From: SXNM01 sp964586155
GTDB taxonomy: Bacteria; Myxococcota_A; UBA9042
Direction of reading: 5' to 3'
Length of the DNA: 64,000 bases
Assembly: GCA_964586155.1 (NCBI GenBank)
Contig: CAZPHC010000027.1
Location: 1-64,000, forward strand
Both the position numbers and the translations under genes were made by a program. The notes beneath the pieces are model-generated. The model was not told where the DNA came from, did no database searches, and saw only the letters and a list, made by a program, of their open reading frames with translations. Of the stretch, positions 25,263 through 36,410 are shown piece after piece (within the stretch, counting starts at the first letter, position 1; each line of letters starts with the position of its first letter).

Positions 25263-27278
25263 ATGCAGCAGCACGACGAATCCGACGTTCTCGACGGCGC
25301 GCGTCCCGACCAGACGCTGCGGCCGCAGGCGCGTCCCGAGCGCGGCGGCGACTGGCAGCAGGCCGACACGATGCTGTCGGATCCGCGCTTGGACACCGAG
25401 CGCAGCCCGCTGGCCTGGCTCGGCGACGCAACACTGGCCGCCCCCTCCACCGCCGAGCAAGGCGCGACGCCGCCCTCGCCGGGCTCGCACCCCGCCGCGA
25501 CGGTGCCACCGCCACCGCTACGCCGGGTGCCGATGGACGCCAGGGCCGAGGAATTCCGCATCCTCGGCCGCCTCGGCGCCGGCGGCATGGCGGTGGTCGA
25601 GCTGGCCGAGCAGCGCTCGCTGGGGCGCGAGGTCGCGGTCAAGCGGCCGATCGACCAGCCGGGTGCAGGCGACGCGCTGCTGACCGAGGCGCGCATCACC
25701 GGCGGCCTGGAGCATCCGGCGATCGTGCCGGTGCACGAGCTCGTGCTCGACAGCGACGGCGTGCCGGCGATGGTGATGAAGCGGCTCGAGGGCGAGAGCT
25801 GGCGCGACCGCTTGGAGCGCGAGCACGAGGCGGCGGCGGGAGCGCCGCTGTCGGACGACGCGATGACGCGCCACGTCGAGGTCGCGATCGCGCTCTGCAA
25901 CGCCCTGGACTACGCCCACAGCCGCGGCGTCGTGCACCTCGACGTCAAGCCTGACAACGTCATGGTCGGCCAGTTCGGCGAGGTCTGGCTGCTCGATTGG
26001 GGCATCGCGGTGCGCCTGGACGCGCCGGGCCGCAGTCGCGACGAGCGCCTGCTGGGCACGCCGTCGTACATGGCGCCCGAGCAGTTGCGCGGCCGCGCTG
26101 CGGTCGACGCGCGCACGGACGGGTTCCTGGTCGGGGCGAGCCTGCACCACGCGATCACCGGCGGGGCGCTGCGCGGCGACGGGTCGGTGCTGCAGGTGAT
26201 CCAGCGCGTGCAGAGGTCCGAGCCCGTGCGCTACGGCCCCGAGATCCCGGAGTCGCTGGCGGCGATCTTGCTTCGGGCGTGCGCTGCAGACCCGGCGGCG
26301 CGTTACGCCGACATGGCCAGCCTGCGCGACGCCCTGACCAGCTACCTGCGCCACCGCGGCGCCGAGACCCTGGCCCGCCGCGCGCGCCAGGACCTGCAGC
26401 GGCTCGAAGCGGCGGTGCGCGCGCTTGTGCCCGAGGCCAGCGGCGGCGCGCGCGAGATCGAGACCCTGGCGTCGCGCACACGCTTCGGCTTCGAGGCGGC
26501 GCTGCAAGCGCACCCGACCTTCGCCAGCGCCCAAGACGGCCTGCGGCGCACGCTGCTGGCGAGCATCGCCTTCGAGCTCTGGCGCGAGAACGCCGCAGCG
26601 GCCGGGGCGCTGCTCGACGCCGTCCGGGACGCGCCGGCCGAGGTCGTCGACGCCGTGCGCACCGCCCAGCGCCGGGCGGCCGAGCGCGGCGACGTCTTCC
26701 GTGAGCTCGAGGCGATCAAGCGCGAGGCGCGCTTTCGCAGCGACAATTGGGCCAGCAGCGTCGGCCTGCTCGCCAACGGCGGCGTCTGGGCGTTCCTGCT
26801 GCTCGGCATGTACACGGTGCAGCGCGGCGAGCTGCTGGTGCTCGACGCCAGGAACAACGCGATCATGGCGTTCGGCCTGGCCGCGATGACGCTCGCGGTG
26901 TTCTGGAGCCTGCGTCACCTGATGCTCGCGAACCGGATCCGCCGCGGCTTCTCGATGGCGATCGGCGCGTACCTCAGCGCTGGCCTGCTCAGCCGCGTCG
27001 CCGGCCTCGTCAGCGGCCAGAGCTTCGCCGAGGGCCTGCACACCGACTGGATGGTGCTGTTCTGCTTCCTGGCCGTGTCGGCGGCCGTCGTCGACAGCAC
27101 GCTCTGGATCGCCGCGGGCATCTGCGCCGCGGGCACCATCGCCTCCGCTGCCTGGCCCGTGCGGGCCCTGATCTTCGCCGCGATCGCGATCTTCCTGATC
27201 AACGGCGTGGTGGCGTGGACGGTGCGGCCGCGGCCGGGCGCCAGCGACGGCGACGGCGACGGCGTGCCCGCGGCCTAG
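25263..27278 (+). CDS. Transmembrane eukaryote-type Ser/Thr protein kinase
   Basis: Encodes 671 aa if ATG 25263 is used; no strong SD precedes it, so the exact start is uncertain. After a 90-residue disordered N-terminus the kinase domain shows the Gly loop GRLGAGGMAVVE, Lys in VAVKRP, Glu in LLTEARI, and SYMAPEQ. The catalytic loop reads HLDVKPDN instead of HRDxKPxN, and the metal-binding motif is DWG instead of DFG. The catalytic Asp, Lys and Asn are kept, so activity is plausible. A helical segment follows. The last 180 residues hold about six hydrophobic helices, anchoring the kinase in the inner membrane with its catalytic domain in the cytosol. The ligand and substrate are unknown. Confidence 0.85.
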   Translation: MQQHDESDVLDGARPDQTLRPQARPERGGDWQQADTMLSDPRLDTERSPLAWLGDATLAAPSTAEQGATPPSPGSHPAATVPPPPLRRVPMDARAEEFRILGRLGAGGMAVVELAEQRSLGREVAVKRPIDQPGAGDALLTEARITGGLEHPAIVPVHELVLDSDGVPAMVMKRLEGESWRDRLEREHEAAAGAPLSDDAMTRHVEVAIALCNALDYAHSRGVVHLDVKPDNVMVGQFGEVWLLDWGIAVRLDAPGRSRDERLLGTPSYMAPEQLRGRAAVDARTDGFLVGASLHHAITGGALRGDGSVLQVIQRVQRSEPVRYGPEIPESLAAILLRACAADPAARYADMASLRDALTSYLRHRGAETLARRARQDLQRLEAAVRALVPEASGGAREIETLASRTRFGFEAALQAHPTFASAQDGLRRTLLASIAFELWRENAAAAGALLDAVRDAPAEVVDAVRTAQRRAAERGDVFRELEAIKREARFRSDNWASSVGLLANGGVWAFLLLGMYTVQRGELLVLDARNNAIMAFGLAAMTLAVFWSLRHLMLANRIRRGFSMAIGAYLSAGLLSRVAGLVSGQSFAEGLHTDWMVLFCFLAVSAAVVDSTLWIAAGICAAGTIASAAWPVRALIFAAIAIFLINGVVAWTVRPRPGASDGDGDGVPAA

Positions 27279-27324
27279 AGCACCGCCGCCTGGAGCGCCG
27301 CGACCTCGACGAGCGCAGACGCCG

Positions 27325-30300
27325 TCACTGGCAGACGCCGGCGCTGCAGGTCTTGCCGCTGCCGCAGGTCACGCCGTCCTGGACCGTGGTGTAGACGCAG
27401 CCCTTGGCCTTGTCGCAGGTCTCGGTCGTGCAGGGGTTGCCGTCGTCGCAGAGCTGCGTCGCGCCGGGCTTGCAGCTGCCGTCGTCGATGCAGAGGTCGA
27501 TGAGGGTGCAGGCGTCGTCGTCGCTGCAAAGGCCGGCGTGCTTGGCCGACTTGCAGGCTGCGGTGGCGTCGCACCAATCGGCGGTACAGACGTCGCCGTC
27601 GCTGCAGCCCTTCTGCGAGACTGCGGCGCAGGCGCCTGCCGCGGTGCAGGTCGAGAAGCCCCAGCGGTCAGCGTGCACGAGCCGGACGTCGCCGCCGGCC
27701 ATGTCGTTGTTGGAGGCCTGATCCCAGCCAACCGCGAGGATGTCGCCGTTCGGGGCGAGCCGCATCGCCGTCAGTGGGTTGACGCGGCTGGGGACGCCAT
27801 AGGTGCGGCTCCACAAGAGCAGCCCCGACGCAGACAACGCCAACATGCGCGATTCCGCATAGGTACCGGGCTGCGACTCGAGCTTGGCCAAGGCGAGCAG
27901 CTGGCCGTCCGGGGCGAGCAGGATCTGGGTCGCCGCCCCCCAGGCGCCGAAGTTTTCGCTCTTGGCCCAAAGCGGCTTGCCGGCGCCATCGACACGGGCG
28001 AACCACGGGTTGGGGATGCCCACGCCGACAACGCCACCGGCGAGGTAGAAGCCACCGTCGCCGACCTCGACCAGCGACGTGCCGAGGTCGTGGCCGCCAC
28101 CGCCGTAGTGCCAGCGCCCGACCTGCTTGAGGTTCTTGTCGAGGCGGGTGAAGACGATGTCGTTGCCGCCCAGGCTGCCGGCCGCTTCGCCCGAGGCGCC
28201 GATGTAGGCCAACCCGCCATTGGATTCGACGATACCGTCGTTGACATAGTGATTTTGCCATTCCACGTAGCGCATGAAGCTGGCGGTGGTCTGGCCGAGG
28301 TCGTTGATGACCGCGACGAACTCGCCGTTGCCATACTCCTCGCGGGTGCCGAAGACGATCCGCTCGGCCTTGCCGTCGAGGATGCGCTCACGCAGCGCCG
28401 CGCCCTGCTGGCCGCCGTTGGCCTGGCCGGCGCTGTTGCAGTTCGCCACCGCGACAAATGCGATGGCACCAGGGCTACCGCCCTCGGTGATGGTCGTCAG
28501 CGCGAGGCATTGGCCCGGCTTCATCAGCACGGCGATGGTGCCACTGGCGCGGCGGAGCAGCCGGCGCGCCCAGGAACCCGAGTACGACGACAGCCCGGTC
28601 CACCAGGCGGCGCCGCTGCCATCGGCGAGGATGCGACCGACGTGGTTGTAGGAGTACGCTCCGTACGGGCCTGGGCTGGCGCGGCCGCCCGCGACCATGA
28701 TGTCGCCGTTGTCGAGCAGCAGCATGTCGTAGGGCATCTCGCCGGTGCCGCTGGCGACCACGGCCTTGTTGAAGATGCGCTGACCACTGCCGGGCTTGCA
28801 GCTCTTGTCGGCGCAGGTGTCGCCCGTGGTGCAGGCCCCGAGCGAGCAGGGCTTGGTGTTGGCGAGGGCCAGGCAGCCCTTGACCGAGTCGCAGCTGTCG
28901 TCGCTGCAGACGTTGCCGTCGTCGCAGACCTTGACCTTCTCGGGCTTGCAGGCGCCGTCCTGGCAGCTCTCGTTCTCGGTGCAGGCGTTGCTGTCGTCGC
29001 ACGAGCCCGGCTTGGGGATGGTCGTGCACTTGCCGGTCTTGGGATCGCAGGCGTCGTCGGTGCAGGAGTTGCCGTCGTTGCACAAAATCGTGCCCTTGCA
29101 CACGCCGGCGTCGCAGGTGTCCTTGCTGGTGCAGGCGATGCCGTCGTCGCAGGCGGCGCCGCTGGTCGCGGTGAAGGTGCAGCCCTTGGCCTTGTCGCAG
29201 CTGTCGGCGGTGCAAGGATCGCCGTCGTTGCAGAACGTCACGCCCTTGCTGACGCACTTGCCCGACTGGCAGACGTCGCCCGTGGTGCAGGCGTCGCCGT
29301 CGTCGCAGGTCGCGGTCGAGTAGACCGCCAGGCAGCCGAGCGTCTTGTGGCAGCCGTCGTTGGTGCAGGGGTTGTTGTCGTCGCAGGACTTGGCCTGGTG
29401 GGTGCATTCGCCGCTGCTGGCGTCGCAGCCGTCGGTGGTGCAGACGTCGTTGTCGTTGCAGGTCGTAGCCGCGCCCTTGCAGGTGGCGCCGTCGCAGGTG
29501 TCCTTGCCGGTGCAGGCGTCGCCGTCGTCGCACGGCACGGCGTCGCTGGCCGAGACCGGCGTCGAGACGCAGCCCTTGGCGCTGTCGCACGTGTCCTTGG
29601 TGCAAGGGTTGTTGTCGTCGCAGGCGTTGCCGCCGACCCCGACCAACGGGGTCCCTTTGCACGCACCGGACTTGCAGGTATCGACCGTGGTGCAGGCGTC
29701 GCCGTCGTCGCAGGCGCCGGCCTGGGCGACGAAGACGCAGCCGACCTTGCCGTCGCAGTTGTCTTGGGTGCACGCGTTGTTGTCGTTGCAGGTCGCGGGC
29801 GTGCCGCTGCAGCTGCCCTTGTTGCAGGTGTCGCCCTTGGTGCAGGCGTCGCCGTCGTCGCAGCCTACGGGGTTGGTCGTCGCGACCGAGACGCAGCCCT
29901 TGGCGCCGTCGCAGGTGTCGACGGTGCAGGGGTTGTTGTCGTCGCAGGCGTTGCCGCCGACCCCGATCAACGGGGTCCCTTTGCACTCGCCGCTCTTGCA
30001 GCTGTCGCCGACGGTGCAGGCGTCGCCGTCGTCGCAGGGCGTGGCGTAGGCGGCGTGGACGCAGCCGGCCTTGGCGTCGCAGCTGTCTTGGGTGCAGGCC
30101 TTGCCGTCGTCGCAGACCACGGCGCTGCCGACGCACTTGCCGTCCTGGCAGGCGTCCTGCGCGGTGCAGGCGTTGCCGTCGTCGCAGCTCACGGGCTTGG
30201 TCGACACGACCGGCACCGAGGCGCAGCCCTTGCTGCTGTCGCAGGTGTCCGTGGTGCAGGCGTTGTTGTCGTTGCAAGAGGCCGCGGTGCCTTTGCAGAC

Positions 30301-33009
30301 GCCGGTCTTGCAGGTGTCGCCGGTGGTGCAGGCGTCGCCGTCGTCGCAGGCGCCGGCCTGGGTGATGAAGACGCAGCCATCCTTGCCGTCGCAGCTGTCC
30401 TGGGTGCAGGGGTTGCCATCGTCGCAGGTGACGGGCGTGCCGGTGCAGCTGCCTTTGCTGCAGGCGTCCTGGGCGGTGCAGGCGTTGCCGTCGACGCAGG
30501 TCGCGGCGTTGGGCAGCCCGACGCAGCCATTGCCCGCCTTGCAGCTGTCGTCGGTGCAGAGGTTGCCGTCGTCACAGGCCTTGGCCGTGCCGCCCTTGCA
30601 GCTGCCCTTGGCGCAGGTCGTCGCCTCGGTGCAGGGGTCGTCGTCGGTGCAAGGCTTGCCGTCTGGCCAGGGCGCCACGCCGCAGCTGCCGGTGGTCGGG
30701 TCGCAGGTCTGGGTCGTACATGAGGCCGGATCTCCGGGCTTGCAGGTGACCACCGTCGCCTTGTTGACCTGGCATTCCTTGAGCGAGCCGACCTGGCCGC
30801 AGAGCAGCTTGCCGTTGCAAATGTCGTCGTCGTCGAACTTGCCGCAGTCGGCGTCGACGCCGCAGCCGCAGACGTTGGCGCCGGGCGTGCATTGGCCCTT
30901 CTGGCAGACGTCGTAGAGCGTGCAGGCGTTGCCGTCGGCGTCGCAATGCAGCAGCTCGCGCACCGACTCGACCTTGCAGGCGCCGGTCTTGGGCTGGCAG
31001 CGGTTCTGCTGGCATTCGGTGTCGAAGACGCTGCTGCAGGTCACGACGGTGCCCGGGTTGACGACGCAGGTCTTGGTCGACTTCTCGCAGAAGAGCGTGC
31101 CGTTGCAGACGTTGCCGTCGTCCTTGGCCGCGCAGTCGGCGTCGGCCTGGCATTCGCAGGTGTTCGCGTCGGCCTTGCACTGGCCCTTCTGGCAGGTGTC
31201 GATCGCGGTGCACGGGTTGCCGTCGGCGTCACAAGCGCTGCCCTCGTGCGCCGGCAACGTGATGCACAGGCCCGACTTCGGGTTGCACAGGTTGGCCAGG
31301 CAGGGCGCGTTGCTGCCGGTCGGTTCGGCGCAGAACACCACCGTCTTGGGGTTGACCTTGCAGGCGTTGGTCTCCTTGTCGCAGTAGAGCGTGCCGTTGC
31401 AGAGGTTGTCGTCCTCCTTGGTGGCGCAGTCGGCGTCGGATTGGCAGGGGCAGATGTTGGTGTCGGCCTTGCAGACGCCCGATTGGCAGCTGTCCTTGGG
31501 CGTGCAGGCGGCGCCGTCGGCGTCGCAGGGCGTGCCGTCGACCTTGGCCACGACCTCGCATTTGCCGGTCTTGGGCTGGCAGGTCGCGGCGGTGCAGGCC
31601 GTGTCCTCGACGGTCTGGCAGCTCACGATGGTCTTGGGGTTGAGCTGGCACTTGCCGCTCTGCTTGTTGCAGAAGAGCGTGCCGTTGCAGAGATCGCCGT
31701 CCTCGAGCGCGCCGCAGTCGGCGTCGGACTGGCATTGGCAGAGGTCCTTGCCGCTGCTGCAGCTGCCGGACTGGCAGGTGTCGGGCACGGTGCAGGGGTC
31801 GCCGTCGTCACAGGTGGTGCCGTTGGGGGCCGGCGTCTGCTTGCACGCGCCGGTCTTGGGCTCGCAGGCTGTCTGGGCGCATTCGGTGTCGTTGACCTTG
31901 CTGCAGCTGACGATCGACAGCGGGTTGAGCTGGCAGCTGCCGGTCGCGAGGTTGCAGAAGTTCGAGCCGTTGCAGAGGTTGCCGTCGTCGGGGCAGTCAG
32001 CGTCCTTGCTGCAGCAGGTCTGGGTGCCGGCGGTGCAGGCGCCGTCCTTGCAGTGGTCGCCAGTGGTGCAAGCGAGGCCGTCGTCGCAGGGCGTGGCGAA
32101 GGGCTTGGCCTGCTTGCTGCAGGTGCCCGTCTTGGGGTCGCAGCTATTGACCGTGCAGGCCGTGTTCTCGGCCCCGTTGCAGACGATGACCGTGGCGGCG
32201 TTGACCTTGCACGTGGCGGACGTGACGTCGCAAAAGAGCTTGCCGTTGCAGGCATCGCCGTCGTCGAAGGGCGCGCAGTCGGCCGTCGTCTTGCAGGCGC
32301 AGGTGTTGATGCCGGCGACGCAGCTGCCGTCCTTGCAGCTGTCACCGTTGCTGCATGCGTCGCCGTCGTCGCAGGCGGTCGCGCTCAGCGGCAGGTTGCT
32401 GCAGCCGACCTTGGCGTCGCAGTCGTCCTGGGTGCAGGGCTCGCTGTCGTCGCAGTCGAGCGCGGCGGTGGCGACGCAGGCGCCGGACTTGCACAGGCTG
32501 GCGACGCTGCACGCATCGCCGTCGTCGCAGACCGCGCCGTCGGGCCGGGCGAGCTCGACGCAGCCGAGCAGACCGTCGCAGACCGCGATGCCGCACGGCG
32601 AGGTCGGCGATGGGCAGTCCTTGGCCGAGGTGCACGCGGGCGCGACGTCGACGCCGGTGGTGCCGTCGCCGCCGGTCGCGGTGTCGCCGGCGTCGCTGCC
32701 GGCCGTGTCGCCGACGGTCGCGTCGCCGCCGGCGGTGTCCTGGCCGCCGTCCTCGCCGACATCCTCACCGGGGAGCGTATCGCCGCCGCTGGTGCTGTCG
32801 TTGCCGCCGACGCTGTCGCTGCCGCTGCTGGTGTCGCCGCCGCTGGCGGTGTCGAGATCGGCGCTGTCGCCCAGCTGGCTGGTGTCGCCGCCGGCGGCGC
32901 CGCTGCTGTCCTCGCTGCCCTGGCCCTCGCTGCCGCAGCCGCCGAGCGCAAGGCCCAGCACCAGGGCACACGCCCACACCCGACCCGACCACGCGCTCCG
33001 CGCCGCCAT
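27325..33009 (-). CDS. Giant Cys-repeat surface lipoprotein with embedded propeller-like domain
   Basis: Encodes 1,894 aa from ATG 33009 with GGAGGGG upstream. Lipobox: ALGGC; then a Ser/Asp/Thr stalk. The next part uses long modules of about 80 residues (NGTLFCxxxTxxCxVNPxTVVxC). The middle has about two dozen short CDDGDACTxxDxC modules. Residues about 1408-1783 form a non-Cys domain with strand repeats such as MPYDMLLLDNGDIMVAGG and GGFYLAGGVVGVGI, propeller-like. The C-terminus returns to Cys modules (CDDGNPCTTETCD). It shares the module design with the fibrinogen-domain protein and is probably a long disulfide-stiffened surface rod carrying a binding head. No catalytic motif seen. It is convergent with the kinase gene, only 46 bases apart. 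Confidence 0.85.
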   Translation of the reverse strand: MAARSAWSGRVWACALVLGLALGGCGSEGQGSEDSSGAAGGDTSQLGDSADLDTASGGDTSSGSDSVGGNDSTSGGDTLPGEDVGEDGGQDTAGGDATVGDTAGSDAGDTATGGDGTTGVDVAPACTSAKDCPSPTSPCGIAVCDGLLGCVELARPDGAVCDDGDACSVASLCKSGACVATAALDCDDSEPCTQDDCDAKVGCSNLPLSATACDDGDACSNGDSCKDGSCVAGINTCACKTTADCAPFDDGDACNGKLFCDVTSATCKVNAATVIVCNGAENTACTVNSCDPKTGTCSKQAKPFATPCDDGLACTTGDHCKDGACTAGTQTCCSKDADCPDDGNLCNGSNFCNLATGSCQLNPLSIVSCSKVNDTECAQTACEPKTGACKQTPAPNGTTCDDGDPCTVPDTCQSGSCSSGKDLCQCQSDADCGALEDGDLCNGTLFCNKQSGKCQLNPKTIVSCQTVEDTACTAATCQPKTGKCEVVAKVDGTPCDADGAACTPKDSCQSGVCKADTNICPCQSDADCATKEDDNLCNGTLYCDKETNACKVNPKTVVFCAEPTGSNAPCLANLCNPKSGLCITLPAHEGSACDADGNPCTAIDTCQKGQCKADANTCECQADADCAAKDDGNVCNGTLFCEKSTKTCVVNPGTVVTCSSVFDTECQQNRCQPKTGACKVESVRELLHCDADGNACTLYDVCQKGQCTPGANVCGCGVDADCGKFDDDDICNGKLLCGQVGSLKECQVNKATVVTCKPGDPASCTTQTCDPTTGSCGVAPWPDGKPCTDDDPCTEATTCAKGSCKGGTAKACDDGNLCTDDSCKAGNGCVGLPNAATCVDGNACTAQDACSKGSCTGTPVTCDDGNPCTQDSCDGKDGCVFITQAGACDDGDACTTGDTCKTGVCKGTAASCNDNNACTTDTCDSSKGCASVPVVSTKPVSCDDGNACTAQDACQDGKCVGSAVVCDDGKACTQDSCDAKAGCVHAAYATPCDDGDACTVGDSCKSGECKGTPLIGVGGNACDDNNPCTVDTCDGAKGCVSVATTNPVGCDDGDACTKGDTCNKGSCSGTPATCNDNNACTQDNCDGKVGCVFVAQAGACDDGDACTTVDTCKSGACKGTPLVGVGGNACDDNNPCTKDTCDSAKGCVSTPVSASDAVPCDDGDACTGKDTCDGATCKGAATTCNDNDVCTTDGCDASSGECTHQAKSCDDNNPCTNDGCHKTLGCLAVYSTATCDDGDACTTGDVCQSGKCVSKGVTFCNDGDPCTADSCDKAKGCTFTATSGAACDDGIACTSKDTCDAGVCKGTILCNDGNSCTDDACDPKTGKCTTIPKPGSCDDSNACTENESCQDGACKPEKVKVCDDGNVCSDDSCDSVKGCLALANTKPCSLGACTTGDTCADKSCKPGSGQRIFNKAVVASGTGEMPYDMLLLDNGDIMVAGGRASPGPYGAYSYNHVGRILADGSGAAWWTGLSSYSGSWARRLLRRASGTIAVLMKPGQCLALTTITEGGSPGAIAFVAVANCNSAGQANGGQQGAALRERILDGKAERIVFGTREEYGNGEFVAVINDLGQTTASFMRYVEWQNHYVNDGIVESNGGLAYIGASGEAAGSLGGNDIVFTRLDKNLKQVGRWHYGGGGHDLGTSLVEVGDGGFYLAGGVVGVGIPNPWFARVDGAGKPLWAKSENFGAWGAATQILLAPDGQLLALAKLESQPGTYAESRMLALSASGLLLWSRTYGVPSRVNPLTAMRLAPNGDILAVGWDQASNNDMAGGDVRLVHADRWGFSTCTAAGACAAVSQKGCSDGDVCTADWCDATAACKSAKHAGLCSDDDACTLIDLCIDDGSCKPGATQLCDDGNPCTTETCDKAKGCVYTTVQDGVTCGSGKTCSAGVCQ
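29564..30044 (-). repeat. Internal block duplication in the giant lipoprotein gene
   Basis: The stretch starting at 29564 recurs 324 bases (108 codons) further at 29888 with high identity, including a rare shared segment CAACGGGGTCCCTTTGCA. It encodes GTPL(V/I)GVGGNACDDNNPC in both copies. The exact codon-multiple offset indicates duplication of a multi-module block rather than independent drift. Confidence 0.75.
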
Positions 33010-33088
33010 GCTACCCCTCCAAACCGACAAGCCGCCAAACTTCCTGTCCCAGGGTTGGCCGAAAATTGCCGGAATCGAAGGGACAATG

Positions 33089-35044
<1,956 letters not shown>

Positions 35045-35102
35045 GGCTCCTCCTATGGCTGCGGCGCTGTCGGCGCGGGCCGACGGGGCGCCAGGGCTCG
35101 GG

Positions 35103-36338
35103 CTAGCGACCCAGCGCGCGACGCAGCCGGGCCCAGAGGCCTTCGGCCTGCGCCGCCGCGGGCGCGGTGACCGGGGCGCTCGGCTGCGCGGCTTCGACGA
35201 CGGCGGGCTGGATCTCGAGCTCGGGCAGCTGGGCCCGATGCGCGGCGACGAGCGCCGGGTCGACGCGGGCGTATTTGGCGGTGCTGCGCGGCAGCGCGGC
35301 GTCCGGCGGCAGCATCTGGGTCGCGGCGCCGACGGGCTCGCGGCGCTCGACGCGCCAGGTGCCGGTCTGGCGCACGGCGACGATCTCGGGCGCGACGGCG
35401 GGGATCTGCCACGACGACGCGCGATGCCGGGCTGGCAGCGCACCGGCCTCGCCGGCCATGGCCGCGCGCAGGGCGTCGCGCATACCGCGGGCGTCGTCGA
35501 AGCGATCCTTGGGGTGTTTGGCCAGACCACGCGCCACCCAGGCTGCCAGCGCGTCCGAGATGGGCTGGCTCGCCACGTCGCGCAGATCGGGCGCCCTGGC
35601 TTCGCGATGCTGGCGCAGCACGTCGTCGACGTCGTCGCCGACGAAGACCGGCCGCCCCGCGAGGCCGCGAAAGGCGAGCGCGGCGACGGCGTAGAGGTCA
35701 CTGCGCGCGTCGATCTCCTGATCGGCGCATTGTTCGGGGCTCATCGCGTCGGGCGTGCCCATCGAGCGGCCGCGCTCCTGCGCCGCCTCGGCGACCAGCA
35801 TCGAGATGCCGAAGTCGAGCACCTTGACGAATTGCTCGTCGCCGACCTCGTGCAGCATCACGTTGCCCGGCTTGACGTCGCGGTGGACCAGGCCGCGGCC
35901 GTGCGCTTCGGCCAGGCTGCCGAGGATCGCGTCCAAGATCGGCGCGAGCTCGGCGGGCGTCATGGCGTTGCCCCCAGCCTCGAGGCCGGCGAAGACCTCC
36001 TCGAGCGTCGGCCCCTGCAGCCGCTGGCTGGCGATGTAGAGCGCGCCACCCTGGGTGCGGCCGACGTCGAAGACGCGCAGCGTGTTGGGGTGTTGCAGCG
36101 CCGCGGTGACCTGCGCCTCGCGGAAGAAACGCGCCTCGGCCTCGTCGTCGCCGAGCGGCAGGTTGCGCAGCAGCATCTTCAGCGCCAGGCGCTGCCCCGT
36201 GCGCTCCTGCGTCGCGTCGTAGACGACCGACCACGAGCCGCGACCGAGCACGCCCTCGATGCGATAGCGGCCGTCGACCAGCTCGCCGACGCGGGCGTGG
36301 TGCGAATGCGAAGGGCGACGGTGGCCTTGGGTGGACAT
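35103..36338 (-). CDS. Cytosolic eukaryote-type Ser/Thr protein kinase
   Basis: Encodes 411 aa with CGGAG before the ATG. The kinase domain occupies residues about 24-300: Gly loop GVLGRGSWSVVYDA, Lys in LALKML, HRDVKPGN, DFGIS, and an activation-segment end of MSPEQ where APE is usual. All catalytic residues are present. The remaining 110 residues are Pro/Ala-rich and lack transmembrane helices, so unlike the 25263 kinase this one is soluble. It sits between DedA-like and acs genes on one strand with gaps of 72 and 58 bases, suggesting cotranscription. Whether it phosphorylates either neighbour is unknown. Confidence 0.88.
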   Translation of the reverse strand: MSTQGHRRPSHSHHARVGELVDGRYRIEGVLGRGSWSVVYDATQERTGQRLALKMLLRNLPLGDDEAEARFFREAQVTAALQHPNTLRVFDVGRTQGGALYIASQRLQGPTLEEVFAGLEAGGNAMTPAELAPILDAILGSLAEAHGRGLVHRDVKPGNVMLHEVGDEQFVKVLDFGISMLVAEAAQERGRSMGTPDAMSPEQCADQEIDARSDLYAVAALAFRGLAGRPVFVGDDVDDVLRQHREARAPDLRDVASQPISDALAAWVARGLAKHPKDRFDDARGMRDALRAAMAGEAGALPARHRASSWQIPAVAPEIVAVRQTGTWRVERREPVGAATQMLPPDAALPRSTAKYARVDPALVAAHRAQLPELEIQPAVVEAAQPSAPVTAPAAAQAEGLWARLRRALGR

Positions 36339-36410
36339 CGGGCTCCGGGCGGAAATCCTCCGCGCACGATGCGGCCAAGCAGCGAACGGCGCAAGCGCGC
36401 GGTGGGCGCC

